From the NCBI GenBank assembly GCA_943704525.1, contig CALSCQ010002619.1, positions 1 to 48,400 on the forward strand: DNA of 48,400 nt. Direction: 5' to 3'. The translations under genes were made by a program, and so were the position numbers. The notes under the pieces are model-generated. The model saw only the letters and a program-made list of their open reading frames with translations. It ran no database searches and was not told the DNA's origin. The stretch comes from Pigoraptor vietnamica (lineage: Eukaryota > Opisthokonta > Filasterea). Positions 18,748 through 29,252 of the stretch are shown in pieces (the stretch's first letter is position 1; each line of letters begins with the position of its first letter).

Positions 18748-21700
18748 ATGTCTGTTGAACCGGCGCCGTATACGCTGGATCCCGGCGGCGTCCCCGTGTT
18801 TCGCCCGTCGATGGACGAATTTCACGACTTTATGGGGTACATTCGGCGGATGGAGGCGTCTGGCGCTCACGAGATTGGCCTCGCCAAGGTCATCCCGCCC
18901 GAGGGGTGGTATCCGAATCGCGATTACTCGTCGGCAGGGGACATTAAGATCACGAGCCCCATACAGCAGCTCGTGACGGGGCGGCAGGGCGTGTACACGC
19001 AGGTCAACATGGTCAAGCGCGCGATGACGGTGCGCGATTTTGAGAAGCTCGCGAATTCGGAGCGGCACAAGACGCCCAAGCACAAGGACGACGAGGAATT
19101 GGAGCGGATATTCTGGAAGAACGTGTGCTTCATCGAGCCCATCTACGGCGCGGATCTGCCTGGGTCGCTCTTTGACCCCTCTGTGACGGACTGGAACGTG
19201 AGCAAGCTCGACACGATCCTCAACGTGCTGTCGGAAGACACCACCGGCGTGCGCATTCTGGGCGTCAACACGGCATACCTCTACTTTGGGATGTGGAAGG
19301 TGCGTGTGCGCGTGCGTGCGTGCGCCGCGCGCGCGTGTGTGTGTGTGTCTGTCTGCCTGTCTATGTGCGTGTGCGTGTGCTCGCGTGTCGTTGTACGCTC
19401 CAGCGCTGACTCGCGCTCTGCGTCCCACTACAGGCGACGTTCGCGTGGCACGTGGAGGACATGGACCTCTACAGCATCAACTACATTCACTACGGCGAGC
19501 CGAAGACGTGGTACGCGATCCCGCCCTCGCACGGGGCGCGCGTGGAGCGGCTGGCGCAGGGGTTCTTTCCCGACGACTTTCGCGCGTGCCCTCAGTTTCT
19601 CCGCCACAAAATGAGCCTCATATCGCCGAGCGTCCTCCGTCAGTACTCGATCCCCTACAGCCACATCACCCACCGCGCGGGCGAATTCATGGTGACCTTC
19701 CCCTACGCGTACCACGCGGGCTTCAACCACGGCTTCAACTGCGCAGAGTCGACAAACTTTGCGACGGACCGATGGATCGACTACGGCGTGCGCGCTCGCC
19801 TCTGCCACTGCTCGAAGGACAGCGTCAAGATCGACATGCGCGTGTTCCTGCGTCGCTTCAGGCCGGGCCAGCGCCTCCCCGGCGAAGTGTCCGACGAGTC
19901 GGAATCGGACACGAGCGACGGCGAAGACAGTTCCGATGTCTCCGAATCGAAGCCGACCGTCAGTCGCGGGCCGAAGAAGGCGAAGCGAAAGGCGCGCCCG
20001 CACGAAATGGCGCCGCGGCAGAAGCGCCCGCGCACGGAGGAGCAGAAGACCGCGGAGCGCGAGCGTCGCCTGCACGCGAAAGCGCTCGCCGCGGAGCGAC
20101 AGGCGGCGGCGGAATTTGCGCGGGAAGTGGAGGCGAACATTGCCTTGTCGCGCGACACGCTGCGTGGGACGCCGCTGTGCTGCGTGTGCGGACAGACGGG
20201 AGACCTTCAGCTGTGTGGAGACGATCCCGAGGAGGAGGCGCTGTCCCACAACATTGCGGCAGTGCGCGTGGCGGCGTGGCACCGCGGGCGCGCGTGGGAT
20301 TCGAGTGGCGACGTGGTCGTCGAAGACACGATGACCGAGGCGGAGCTCCAGAACGAAATGCGGTGGCGCGAGGCCATTGGCGCGCGCTTGGTGCGGTGCG
20401 GGTCGTGCAACGTGACGGTGCATCGGGGTGCGTGGGAAGCTCGGAAAGCCGTTGTTGTCGTGCGCGTGTGGCATGCGGCGTGTGAGTTGCGTATGGATTG
20501 TTGAAAGTGCGGCCGTTCTCTGAACACATGCGTCTCTGCAGATTGCTATGGCGTGGTGAAGGCCGAGTTCCCCTGGCGTTGCGCGCGGTGTGTCGCCGTG
20601 GGAGAGCGGCCCGTGTCGTGTGCGCTCTGCCCCACGCAGGGCGGCGCCCTTCTCCCCGCCTTCTCGTCGCACGTGGACGTCTCGCCCGAGGACGTGAAGA
20701 ATGGCGCCATTGTCGGTGAGGTGGCCTCGTCGTGGTGCCACGTCGTGTGTGCCGCGGGCATCGCCGAGGTCAAGTTTGCGGCGCCGCTCTTCCTGTCGGC
20801 CGTTACGCACCTCGACGCCGTTGTCAAGGCTCGCAAGAACTTGGTGCGTTGTATGGTCCTGTTGATCGCATGGGACGCCCTTGCGACCTACACTGCTCAC
20901 CGGTGTGTGCCCCGCGCAATCGCAGATATGCGTGTACTGCCGTCGTGACTACGAGGCGTCGTTGAGGGACGTGTCGAAGGAGAGGCCGGCGCGACCTATT
21001 GGACCCCGCGGTGCGTGCATGCAGTGTGCCAAGGGCAAGTGCGCGATTGCGTTCCACGCGTCGTGCGCGCTCAAGCAAGGACATGTGCGCGTTGTGTCGA
21101 CGGACGCGCTTGTGAAGAACGGGCTCCTCGCGGAGGGATTCTGCTCGGCGCACGTCCACAACGACAGGGCGGTGCGTGCAATTGTCGCTTTGGAGTGTCG
21201 CAAATGTTTTGCCATCGTATGGAAGAGAATAAGTTGTCTTCGACTTGGAGCATGTGCCGAGTTGATTCACGTGTTTGTTCATGCCTTAAGCGCTTTGCTG
21301 TTTGGTACGCACTCCCTCACACTCGTCGTGGCGTAGGGCTCCAAAGTCTATCGGGCGCCCGTCACTGTCGGCGATTCCATATGGGCCAAGTGGTCCGGCG
21401 ACGGCCTCTACTACCCCGGCACCATCGCGAGCGCGAGCGGCGTGGGCACAACTGTGGACGTTCTGTTTGAAGACGGCTCCGTGTCGTCTGCGCTCCCCTT
21501 GACCGAGCTCGCGCCTTATGGCGCAGAGAGGGTGCGTGTGTGCGTGCGACATGTGCGCGTGTTTTGTGGTCTTGTGTGCAATTGTGCCGTTGTGTCGCGT
21601 TAACTCTCGTTCCGTGGCTGCCCATTGCAGCGTCGGCAGTTCGCGGCGGCGATAGGGGAGATCGTCCCGCCCGAGCAGCTGCGCGTGGAGGCGCGGCAGG

Positions 21701-22260
21701 GTGTGATCGCGGAAGTCCTCTGGGACGACGGGGCGATCTACGCCGTCAAGATCATCGAAGTCCACGACAACTACACGTACGAAATACGGTGCGTCGGAGT
21801 GGCGCTGCCTGCTGTGTCTCTGTGTGCAGTCGTTTGGGTTTGTGAGGTATGCCGCAGTTAAGGTTAGGGTAAGGGTTGGGGTGATACTGAGACAGGGAGG
21901 CGCGCCGCAGGTTCGCGGACGGTTTCGTGCGCAAGGCGTGCCCGCGCTCCGACATTCTCACGGAGGAGGAGAAGGCGCAGGCCATTGAGAGGAAGCCAGG
22001 GATGGCGGTGCGTGCTTTCGATTCGCGTGTGTTGCGTGCAGCATGTATTGTGCGCGTTTGTGTTGGTTTCGTGGATGTCTTCCGTGAACCGAGCCTCATT
22101 ATCTTTGCGCTTGTTACAGACCCACTTTGTAACGGGTGAGAGTGCCGCTGCGTTCTGGAGCTACCCGCACGAGGCAGCCACAAATTTGGCGGCAACGGAG
22201 GCTGTGGCCCGAAAGCGCGCGCGAAAGCCGACCAGCTATCGCAGCATGCTTCAGGCGTAG
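18748..22260 (+). CDS. KDM4: KDM4-type JmjC histone lysine demethylase with PHD and Tudor domains
   Basis: Eight exons: 18748-19299, 19434-20427, 20542-20843, 20926-21171, 21337-21531, 21631-21788, 21911-22007 and 22120-22260. They give 894 residues. JmjN is at about 14-54. The JmjC iron ligands are visible as H190, E192 (WHVEDMD) and H278 ([14 protein letters not shown]), in the same spacing as KDM4A. The family zinc site is present too: C236, H242 (FLRHKM) and LCHC. A basic linker precedes a PHD ([29 protein letters not shown]) and an extended PHD ([25 protein letters not shown]). Two Tudor units follow ([17 protein letters not shown] and [14 protein letters not shown]). KDM4 enzymes remove di- and trimethyl marks from H3K9/H3K36 using Fe(II) and 2-oxoglutarate. 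All seven donors are GTGCGT. Which mark it removes here is inference. Confidence 0.95.
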
Positions 22261-22649
22261 AAGTCACGGACTGCTTGGCATTCACGCGTGCGTGCGTGCG
22301 TGCGTGCTTGCGTGCGTGCGGTCGTTTCAATTGCGTCGTGCTGTGTCGCCTGTCCTTTTTGTATTTTCGTGTGTAGACGTCGTCGTCTCATTAATGCAAC
22401 ACTGGACCCCAAGATACCCTCTGCAAGCGCCAAAGCGTGGCCGGCTGTTCCAATCAGCGGGCCGCCTGCAGTGCACATTCCGAGAGCAATGAGTACGCAC
22501 GCAAAACAGCCAGACACTCACACACACACAATGCAAACCTTTCTGCTAGGACGAGACTGTGGAGGCCGATGTACCGTTCGCATGCGTGAACACTAACTCG
22601 AACGCACACGAGCGCAGCGCACATCCAGCACAGTCACCTTGCCACCCGT
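22261..22649. other. convergent 3' spacer, no gene seen
   Basis: This lies between the 3' ends of KDM4 and the epimerase. It has a short (CGTG)n patch at 22287-22320. Open frames crossing it are extensions of shadow frames. Confidence 0.6.
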
Positions 22650-23027
22650 CTACGATTTCGCGGCCCCCTTGAACGTCCCCAGCGTGCGCACGCGGTCGCG
22701 CATGTGGTCCATCGTCTCGCGCGGGTCCTTGCTCCGAAAGACAGAGCTGCCGGCAACGATGAAATTGGCGCCCGCCTTCGCTGCGGCGTCAATGGTGGAG
22801 GGGCCAAGTCCGCCGTCGACCTCAATGTCCTTGAGCGGCCAGCGCGCGCGGAGAGCCTCAACCTTCACCGCGATGGATTGTCAAAGAGTTGCCAATAATG
22901 CACGGATGGTGGCAGGCACGCAGGCAAATGCAGACAATGTCCTTGATCGCATGCAACGCACACACACTTGCAGCGCATGCACGCGCGCGCACACTCACTT
23001 TACATGCACAGCAAGCGACGCAGGGCG

Positions 23028-23064
<37 letters not shown>

Positions 23065-24551
23065 GTGTGTGTGCGTGTGTGTGTGTGTCTGTGTGTGTGC
23101 ATGTGTGTGACGTGAACGTTGACACCAATCGAAGCGCACCTTGGGCATCATGTCGGCCATGAACTCCTGCCCGCCGAAGCCCGGCTCGACGGTCATCACG
23201 AGCACCATGTCGGCGAGATCGACAAAGGGAAAGACGCTCTCGACGGGCGTCTTGGGCTTGATGGCGACGCCCGCGCGCATGCCGGCCGCGTGGATCTTCT
23301 CGATAAGACCAATGGGGTCCGCTGGAGGTGTCAAGATGGTACGAGTTGTGGGGTGTGAATGTGCATGCACGACGGGCACGTGCACACACTGCCCTATTAT
23401 TCTACGAACAATTGCACAGACGCGGACATGAACGCGACGCACACACGCATGTGTAAGCACGCTTGACACACGACAGGCGCGCCGTGCGCTCCTGTGTCAG
23501 TAGCTCGTCCTCCCAGCGGTAAACGCACACGAACACACAACGCACCTAGATAACAAACTAACACATGAACACATGCACACACGCCTACCCACAGGTGGAC
23601 TCGAGGTGAAACGTGAAGATGTCGCAACCGGCGTCGGTCATGTCCTTCACCCACTGCGCATGGCGATGCGCTTCAGCAGCGATCAAGGACAGAGCGGCAA
23701 TCTCACAATAGGACACGCACACGAGGCACACAATTCTGCACGGCATGTTGGAAACACAAGCACGCGGCCACAGCAAACATTACCACGACGCACACGACGC
23801 ACACAATTCTGCACGGCATGTTGGAAACACAAGCACGCGCCACAGCAAACATACCACGACGCACACGACGCACACAATTCTGCACGGCATGTTGGAAACA
23901 CAAGCACGCGGCCACAGCAAACATTACCACGACGTGCACAACTCTACACGATGTTGACAAACAAAAGGGCTCGCTCACCTGTTCGGGGTGCGAGACCATC
24001 ATGTGGCAATCTGTCAAAAGGAACAACGAAAGGATGAATGTCAGAATTTGGTAAACGGCGCGCACTTTGGCGGGAATGCAATTTAGGTTACCGAAGACGG
24101 CCTTGGAGTTCTTGCGAAGGCTCTTGATAACGGGGGGACCCATGGTGATGTTGGGGACGAAGTGGCTGCGTGTGTGCGTGTGTGCGTGTGTGCGTGTGTT
24201 GTGTGAGATCAGCGTGACAGTTCCTTGCACACACTGCGCACACAAATACAACCACGCACAAACACACAACACACACACACAACACACTCACACGCTCACG
24301 CACGCATACGCACGCATACGCATACGCACACGCACACACGCACACGCACACATACGCACGCAAGGCACACAGATCATTGCGTCTCACACACGCGCGCGCC
24401 AAACACATTCTTCCCACCCGTCCATAACGTCGAGGTGAAGGTAATCTGCGCCGGCGTCCACAACTCGCTGCGCCTCGTCCGCCAAACGGCTCATATCGCT
24501 CGCAAGGAGCGACGGCCCAATGCAACAGCTGCACTGCCCAAAGATCGTCAT
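22650..24551 (-). CDS. RPE: ribulose-phosphate 3-epimerase
   Basis: Six exons: 24551-24418, 24165-24092, 24010-23979, 23653-23593, 23321-23140 and 22862-22650. They give 231 residues, normal for the cytosolic enzyme. Family motifs in order: [87 protein letters not shown] and [12 protein letters not shown]. The metal-binding H and D residues of LHLDVMDG and CHMMV and the DGG loop are intact. The enzyme interconverts D-ribulose 5-phosphate and D-xylulose 5-phosphate in the non-oxidative pentose phosphate pathway. No plastid or mitochondrial leader is visible. Intron 3 carries a 71-73 bp tandem repeat. The gene diverges from the glycosyltransferase at 25235. Confidence 0.95.
23033..23104. repeat. 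interrupted (TG)n microsatellite in RPE intron 5
   Basis: TG repeats with single C and A interruptions. In the sense strand of the epimerase it is (CA)n, opposite to the usual orientation here. A large CA-rich tract of mixed ACGC and ACAC units fills intron 1 (24262-24360). Confidence 0.9.
23729..23935. repeat. about 72-bp tandem repeat, three copies, in RPE intron 3
   Basis: Copies start at 23729, 23802 and 23873 with CACAATTCTGCACGGCATGT and run through AACACAAGCACGCG and CAGCAAACAT. Unit lengths are 73 and 71 bp, and the third copy is cut short at about 23935. There are no unique spacers, so it is a minisatellite. It lies entirely between exons 3 and 4. Confidence 0.9.
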
Positions 24552-25234
24552 TCCCGGTTGAGACAATGTGTGTGTGTGTGTGTGTACGTGCGTTCTTGGT
24601 GGAAAGATGTGAGTTGTCTGCCGATTCGTGCGCTCGCGATTGAAAAAGCCTTGCACGTGGGATTGTTACAATCCAAAAAAAATCCAGTAACAACTGTTTA
24701 TCAATTGAGGTGCCCCCAAATTAAAAATGACCACAAAAATTTGACCTAATTTGCCCACTTTTTCACATTAAATGCACGGCTGTCTGCGGGCGTGACGGGC
24801 AGCTGTCAAGAGCAAGCCCTCATCCAGAAGTGTGTGCCCGTTGCGCTGTTGGTATTGCCCACGCAAGCGCTCTTCGCGAACACGCACACACCCATAAGAC
24901 ACACACTCCAACCACACACGCCGACGCGCGCGTATACGCACTCTTATTTCAACGAAAACAGCCGGAGCCGGCACTGAATCCTCCTCCCTAAACCCCCGGT
25001 TCGGCTTGAAGCGCTTTGACCGACACACCGTGTTGGACTGCTGACCGTGAATCCGCCCCGATTGCGTTGGCGGGATTCTCCAACACGTTCTCTGAATCTC
25101 GCGATCTGCGCCGCTAGTGCCGCGCAAATGCGAACGCTGTTTTGAAGCGGGCGCCGGCGGGTGACGTCGTCACGGGTGCCCTGCGGCGCCGCTGCTGATA
25201 ATCGGCTGCGCTTCAGTCTGATGCGAAAGGCATC
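24552..25234. promoter_or_regulatory. divergent promoter between RPE and the glycosyltransferase
   Basis: A (TG)n patch lies at 24567-24585, just upstream of the epimerase start. A 15-bp inverted repeat, GGATTGT-T-ACAATCC at 24660-24674, is followed by an AT-rich stretch to 24775 that stands out in this GC-rich DNA. No gene is supported inside. Confidence 0.45.
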
Positions 25235-28200
25235 ATGGCGACGTTTACTCGCGCTTTCACAGACGGCCCCAACTACCGTCGGCGGCAGCTGATCAAGCGG
25301 GCGCTGCTGCTGCTCGTCGCGGCGAGCGTGGCGTGCGCCCTCCTGGCATTCTCCACGGCAGCGAACTACGTTGGCAAAACCGCCTCCATCAGACTCAAGC
25401 CACCATCGACGCGGGCGAGAGAGCCGATCGAGCCCAATCTGTTCGCTGACGGTGGGAGCGATCCCGACCCGCCGCAGGTTTTCAGGGGTATTGCTCTTGA
25501 CGGCGACGCGTTCTTGGACGTCGACGCCGGCGCACGAAACCCGGACGGGGAAGCCGCCGCGTTTGCGCAGCCGCAACAGGCGCGCGATGCTCCGGATGCC
25601 CGCGTGGGAGCACGACGAGATGGGGACGCGCACGCGCAGGGCATGGCCCCTGACACCGCCCCTGGACAAGAGCGCGCGCAACAGCCGCAGCGGGTCGCCG
25701 ACACTGCCCCACCGCGCAACAACGACGAGCGGCGGAGAGACGCGCCGCAAGCTCCGTTGGACCACCGAGCTGCTGTTCCGCCCGACAGTTCGCAATCGGA
25801 CAGGCCCCCGTGGCAGTCGCTGGGCGAGACAATGGTGGAGGTCCTTGGGCACGTGACCGAGCAGGCGATGAACACGGGGACGGCGCTCGAGGGCATGCGC
25901 GTGTGCTTCCTCACGGCGGGACTCGCGGGTCCCGTGCGCTACGGCGGCGTGGGACAGGCCGTCCTGCGACAGGCGGTCCTCTACGCCGAGCACGGCGCGA
26001 CCGTCGACGTCGCGTACGCCGGCGGACCTGCCGAGGGGACGCTTCCGAACTGGCCCGACCACTTTGCGCGCATGGGGCTCAACTACTACTTCGTCCCCCG
26101 CGGCGATCCGAACGGCGCGTACGGGACGCCGGGTATGCGGCGCGCCTTCGATTCGTATGTTTGGATGCGCAATCGGTCGCGGGAGGGCGTCGACTACGAC
26201 CTGCTCGTGTTGCACGACATTCGAGCGGTTGGGCTGTACATCCAGTACGCGCGGTTGACGGGCGTTGCCTTCACGAACAGGCGCATGGCGATAATGACGC
26301 ACTCACACGGGTCGCTGCGCCTCTCGGACTTTCTGAATGCCCGGTTGCCGCTCGACGGCGACGTCGGGCTTGTCAATTATGCGATGGAGCGACTCACCAC
26401 GGAACTGGCCGACGTGAGCCTTGCGCCGTCCGAGTTCTACTACTCGTGGATGCGCGCAAACGGGTACGACCTCGGCCGCAGGGACGCGTGGACGCGGCGG
26501 TGGACGATGCACCTTCTCACCCCGCACGAGGACGACTACGGCCAGAGGGTGTTTGACAACGATGCGCGGTACGGCACGCGCGTGGTCTCGCGCAAGTTCG
26601 GGTTCTTTGGGCGCATCGACCGGCTGAAGGGCGTCCTCACGCTACTCGCCGCGCTTGATCACCTCGTCGCGCACGCGGGCGTCGACGATTCGCTTCCCGA
26701 AGAAGTACTGTTCGTGGGCGACGCGGCTATCCTCCGTGTTGAGGGGATGGTGCTCAACGCGACCGACTACATCAAGCGACGGCACAGGCTGGGGCAGTGG
26801 CCGTTTCCCGTGCGCTTCGCCACCGAACTAGACTCGGTGCAGGTCGCGCGCAAGTTCGTGTCGGAAAACTACATCTTCGTGAACCCAACGAACGGCGAAA
26901 CGGCGTCAACGGTCACTGTGGAGCTCGTCAGCGCCGGCGTGCCTGTCATAACGACCAACGTGTGCGCGCTTCCCGAGCTATTCGCGGACAAGGAAATGTT
27001 CCGCGAGTGGTCGTTCGCGCGCGGCGAATACCTCGAGCTCGCACATCTCATGCAGCAGGCGATGAAGGTCGGCGTGCCCGTCAACAAGCCGCGCCTCTCC
27101 AACAAGCGCGCGTCGAGGCTCTACGTCGCCGCTGCCGTCGCCGCCGTCAAGTACGCCGAAGCACGTGAGCGCGACGCGGCGGAACTGAAAGCGAGGGAAG
27201 GCAACGAAGGCTCTGCATCGTCGTCGTGCCCGCTGACGATTGGCGTGGCCACACGCGACCGCCCCGACTACTTGCACGAGCTGCTGAAGAGCCTCCTCGC
27301 ACAACGATGGTACCCGCCCGGCACCGAACTGATCATCCTCGACGTGGCCTCGGTCAACGTGACCGACGTGGCAAAAGTCGTCGAGTCCTTCAGCGGCCCG
27401 CTCGGCAACAGGGGCGTCAAGCTGCGGTTCGGGCGGTGGGACCGTCCCGCGCACATTTCCGTCGCGCGAAATGCCATCATGAAGCAGGCGTCCGGCACGT
27501 ACATCCTCTACATTGACGACGACGACGTCGCAACGGTGCGGATGGTCGAGCGCATGTACGGCGCCGCCAAGCGCACGGGCGCAGACGTCGTGACGGGATT
27601 CGCGTACAATTTCGATGGGCCGGACAACAATCGCGTGTACCGGCGCGTGTCACTGGCCGTGGGTGCCGCGCAGGAGAGCACACTGTTCGTGCACCACGCA
27701 GGCAAGTCGAACGTGCTCGTGCGCGCAGAGACGCTGCGCCGCGTCGGCGGGTGCTCGCTGGACGACCTCACGACGCCGACGCCGTTCGTCGACTGGGACA
27801 TGTACGGGAAGCTCCTCGCGAAGGGCGCGCGCGTCGTCGTCGTCCCCGAGGCGACGTTCCTCTATCGCATGGAGAGCCGCAACAGCATCTACTACGGGTC
27901 TGTCGGGCAGGATGACCGCACGTTCTTTGCGCACGCCAAGCGCGCTCGCGGCGTGTGCGATGCGTATGGAATTCCGCACCACGCGTGCGCCGGGATCACT
28001 GCTGCCATGCAGCTACTTGCGCGTCCGGGCGGTCACGGTCTCCCGTCGAATGGGCAGCCCGTGCTCACGTGCCGCGGATCTTCACCGGCGCCACCACGTA
28101 ACACGCTCGCGCCGACATCCACTCTTCCCGCCTCCCCCTCCCCGACACACATTGCGGCCGAACATGCGTCGCAGCAGAACGCTGCAGTGAGTCAGCGCGG

Positions 28201-28831
28201 GGACGCGTCGGGGCCCAACGCCGCAGCGGGTCAGCGCGGCGCCTTCAGGCAGCTCGTCGATTTTGCGAGAAGGCAGCGCGAAAACAGAGAGCCCGCAAGG
28301 CCGTTCGGATTGTCGCTCGATCGCGCCATTGATGTGCCGGCGAAGGGGGTGGATGAAGCTCCTAACGATGACGAGCGCGACGAGAGGGTCGCGGACGACC
28401 CTGCCGTCTACGTCGCTCGCGAATTGCGACCGCAGGGCCGCGGGACAGGCAGACTGCAAGAAGAGACTCGCGCCGGTCGTGACAGCGAACGGCCCGCAGG
28501 GAGGGCGCAAGAGCCGCTGCGAGACGTGCGCGGACACGCCGAGGAACGGGCGCCAGAGAACCGCGCCGTTGTGATTCCGGAACAAAGGGCGCGTGACGAT
28601 ATCGCGCCTGACCCGCCAGAGAAGCGATGGCTGGACAGCCGCAACGCAGAACAGCGGGAAGGGGGGATGGTGGGCGACGGAGAGGCGCAGCAGGACGTGC
28701 GCTTCCGAGCAGACGCGCGGCAGGGCGTGCGCATGCCGTCCGCTTTGCTGCGCGTGAAACGAGACGAGAACTCGCTCTTGGACCCGCTGAGGGGTCGCCC
28801 GCGGAGAGAGCGGCCGCCGCGTCAAGGGTAG
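25235..28831 (+). CDS. type II membrane protein with fused GT4 and GT2 glycosyltransferase domains
   Basis: A single uninterrupted 1198-residue frame starts at ATG 25235. Basic residues (RRRQLIKR) precede one membrane span at about 22-44, giving a type II, probably Golgi, topology. A variable stem follows. From about 222 a GT-B, GT4-like domain has FLTAGLAGPVRYGGVGQAV, MTHSHGSLRLS, FGFFGRIDRLKGV and a C-terminal PTNGETASTVTVELVSAG. From about 665 a GT-A, GT2-like domain has LTIGVATRDRPDYLHELL, ISVARNAIMKQASGTYILYI with a DDDD metal-binding motif, and a DWDMYGKLL region. The last 260 residues are Arg/Ala/Glu-rich and probably disordered. Two sugar-transferring folds in one chain suggest synthesis of a two-sugar repeat or coupled additions. 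Substrates cannot be told. The complete lack of introns sets it apart. Confidence 0.88.
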   Translation: MATFTRAFTDGPNYRRRQLIKRALLLLVAASVACALLAFSTAANYVGKTASIRLKPPSTRAREPIEPNLFADGGSDPDPPQVFRGIALDGDAFLDVDAGARNPDGEAAAFAQPQQARDAPDARVGARRDGDAHAQGMAPDTAPGQERAQQPQRVADTAPPRNNDERRRDAPQAPLDHRAAVPPDSSQSDRPPWQSLGETMVEVLGHVTEQAMNTGTALEGMRVCFLTAGLAGPVRYGGVGQAVLRQAVLYAEHGATVDVAYAGGPAEGTLPNWPDHFARMGLNYYFVPRGDPNGAYGTPGMRRAFDSYVWMRNRSREGVDYDLLVLHDIRAVGLYIQYARLTGVAFTNRRMAIMTHSHGSLRLSDFLNARLPLDGDVGLVNYAMERLTTELADVSLAPSEFYYSWMRANGYDLGRRDAWTRRWTMHLLTPHEDDYGQRVFDNDARYGTRVVSRKFGFFGRIDRLKGVLTLLAALDHLVAHAGVDDSLPEEVLFVGDAAILRVEGMVLNATDYIKRRHRLGQWPFPVRFATELDSVQVARKFVSENYIFVNPTNGETASTVTVELVSAGVPVITTNVCALPELFADKEMFREWSFARGEYLELAHLMQQAMKVGVPVNKPRLSNKRASRLYVAAAVAAVKYAEARERDAAELKAREGNEGSASSSCPLTIGVATRDRPDYLHELLKSLLAQRWYPPGTELIILDVASVNVTDVAKVVESFSGPLGNRGVKLRFGRWDRPAHISVARNAIMKQASGTYILYIDDDDVATVRMVERMYGAAKRTGADVVTGFAYNFDGPDNNRVYRRVSLAVGAAQESTLFVHHAGKSNVLVRAETLRRVGGCSLDDLTTPTPFVDWDMYGKLLAKGARVVVVPEATFLYRMESRNSIYYGSVGQDDRTFFAHAKRARGVCDAYGIPHHACAGITAAMQLLARPGGHGLPSNGQPVLTCRGSSPAPPRNTLAPTSTLPASPSPTHIAAEHASQQNAAVSQRGDASGPNAAAGQRGAFRQLVDFARRQRENREPARPFGLSLDRAIDVPAKGVDEAPNDDERDERVADDPAVYVARELRPQGRGTGRLQEETRAGRDSERPAGRAQEPLRDVRGHAEERAPENRAVVIPEQRARDDIAPDPPEKRWLDSRNAEQREGGMVGDGEAQQDVRFRADARQGVRMPSALLRVKRDENSLLDPLRGRPRRERPPRQG

Positions 28832-29252
28832 CCGATACCTCAAAGAGCGTGTGCGCTTTACATCGTGCGTGGCGTGCGCGGCGTTCGTTCGCAAAAAATA
28901 TGTGTCTTACTCACAACAAACGCAACACTGGTGTTGCGAATAACAAAGGAAAAGAAAACGCTGTGACATGGCAGGCGCGAAAAGTGTCGCACAGTGGGCG
29001 GTGGGAGTTACGGCAGGTTAGTCAATGGGCGTCGACGCAAAGAACAGCCGACGTGAAGAAAAGGGGACAAGATAGATGTGCCAGCAACACAAGGCGTTTT
29101 GCACCACGTCACGAAATAACGAAGAGTGGGAGTGAAAGTCGGCCGCTCCATCGATTTTACGCGCACGTGGGGACAGTCGATAAGACGCACAAACGCACGC
29201 AGACAGCAACACACGCACGCAGACAGCAACACACAGCGACGCACGGCAAGTC
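28832..29252. other. convergent 3' spacer, no gene seen
   Basis: This lies between the glycosyltransferase and PEX19 3' ends. A short direct repeat of ACGCACGCAGACAGCAACAC occurs twice at about 29190-29235. Confidence 0.6.

Noticed and set aside
19428-20900. 490-codon antisense frame across KDM4 exons 2-3
   Set aside because: It mirrors the GC-biased third positions of the true coding strand. The plus frame has an intact JmjC/PHD domain, and the antisense one has none.
23729-23935. CRISPR-like array
   Set aside because: The units are contiguous at 71-73 bp with no unique spacers, and they lie inside an intron of RPE. It is a minisatellite.
24944-26302. 452-codon antisense frame over the start of the glycosyltransferase
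   Set aside because: It is rich in Arg/His/Ala as expected for the reverse of a GC-rich gene, with no domain. The plus frame is clearly the gene.
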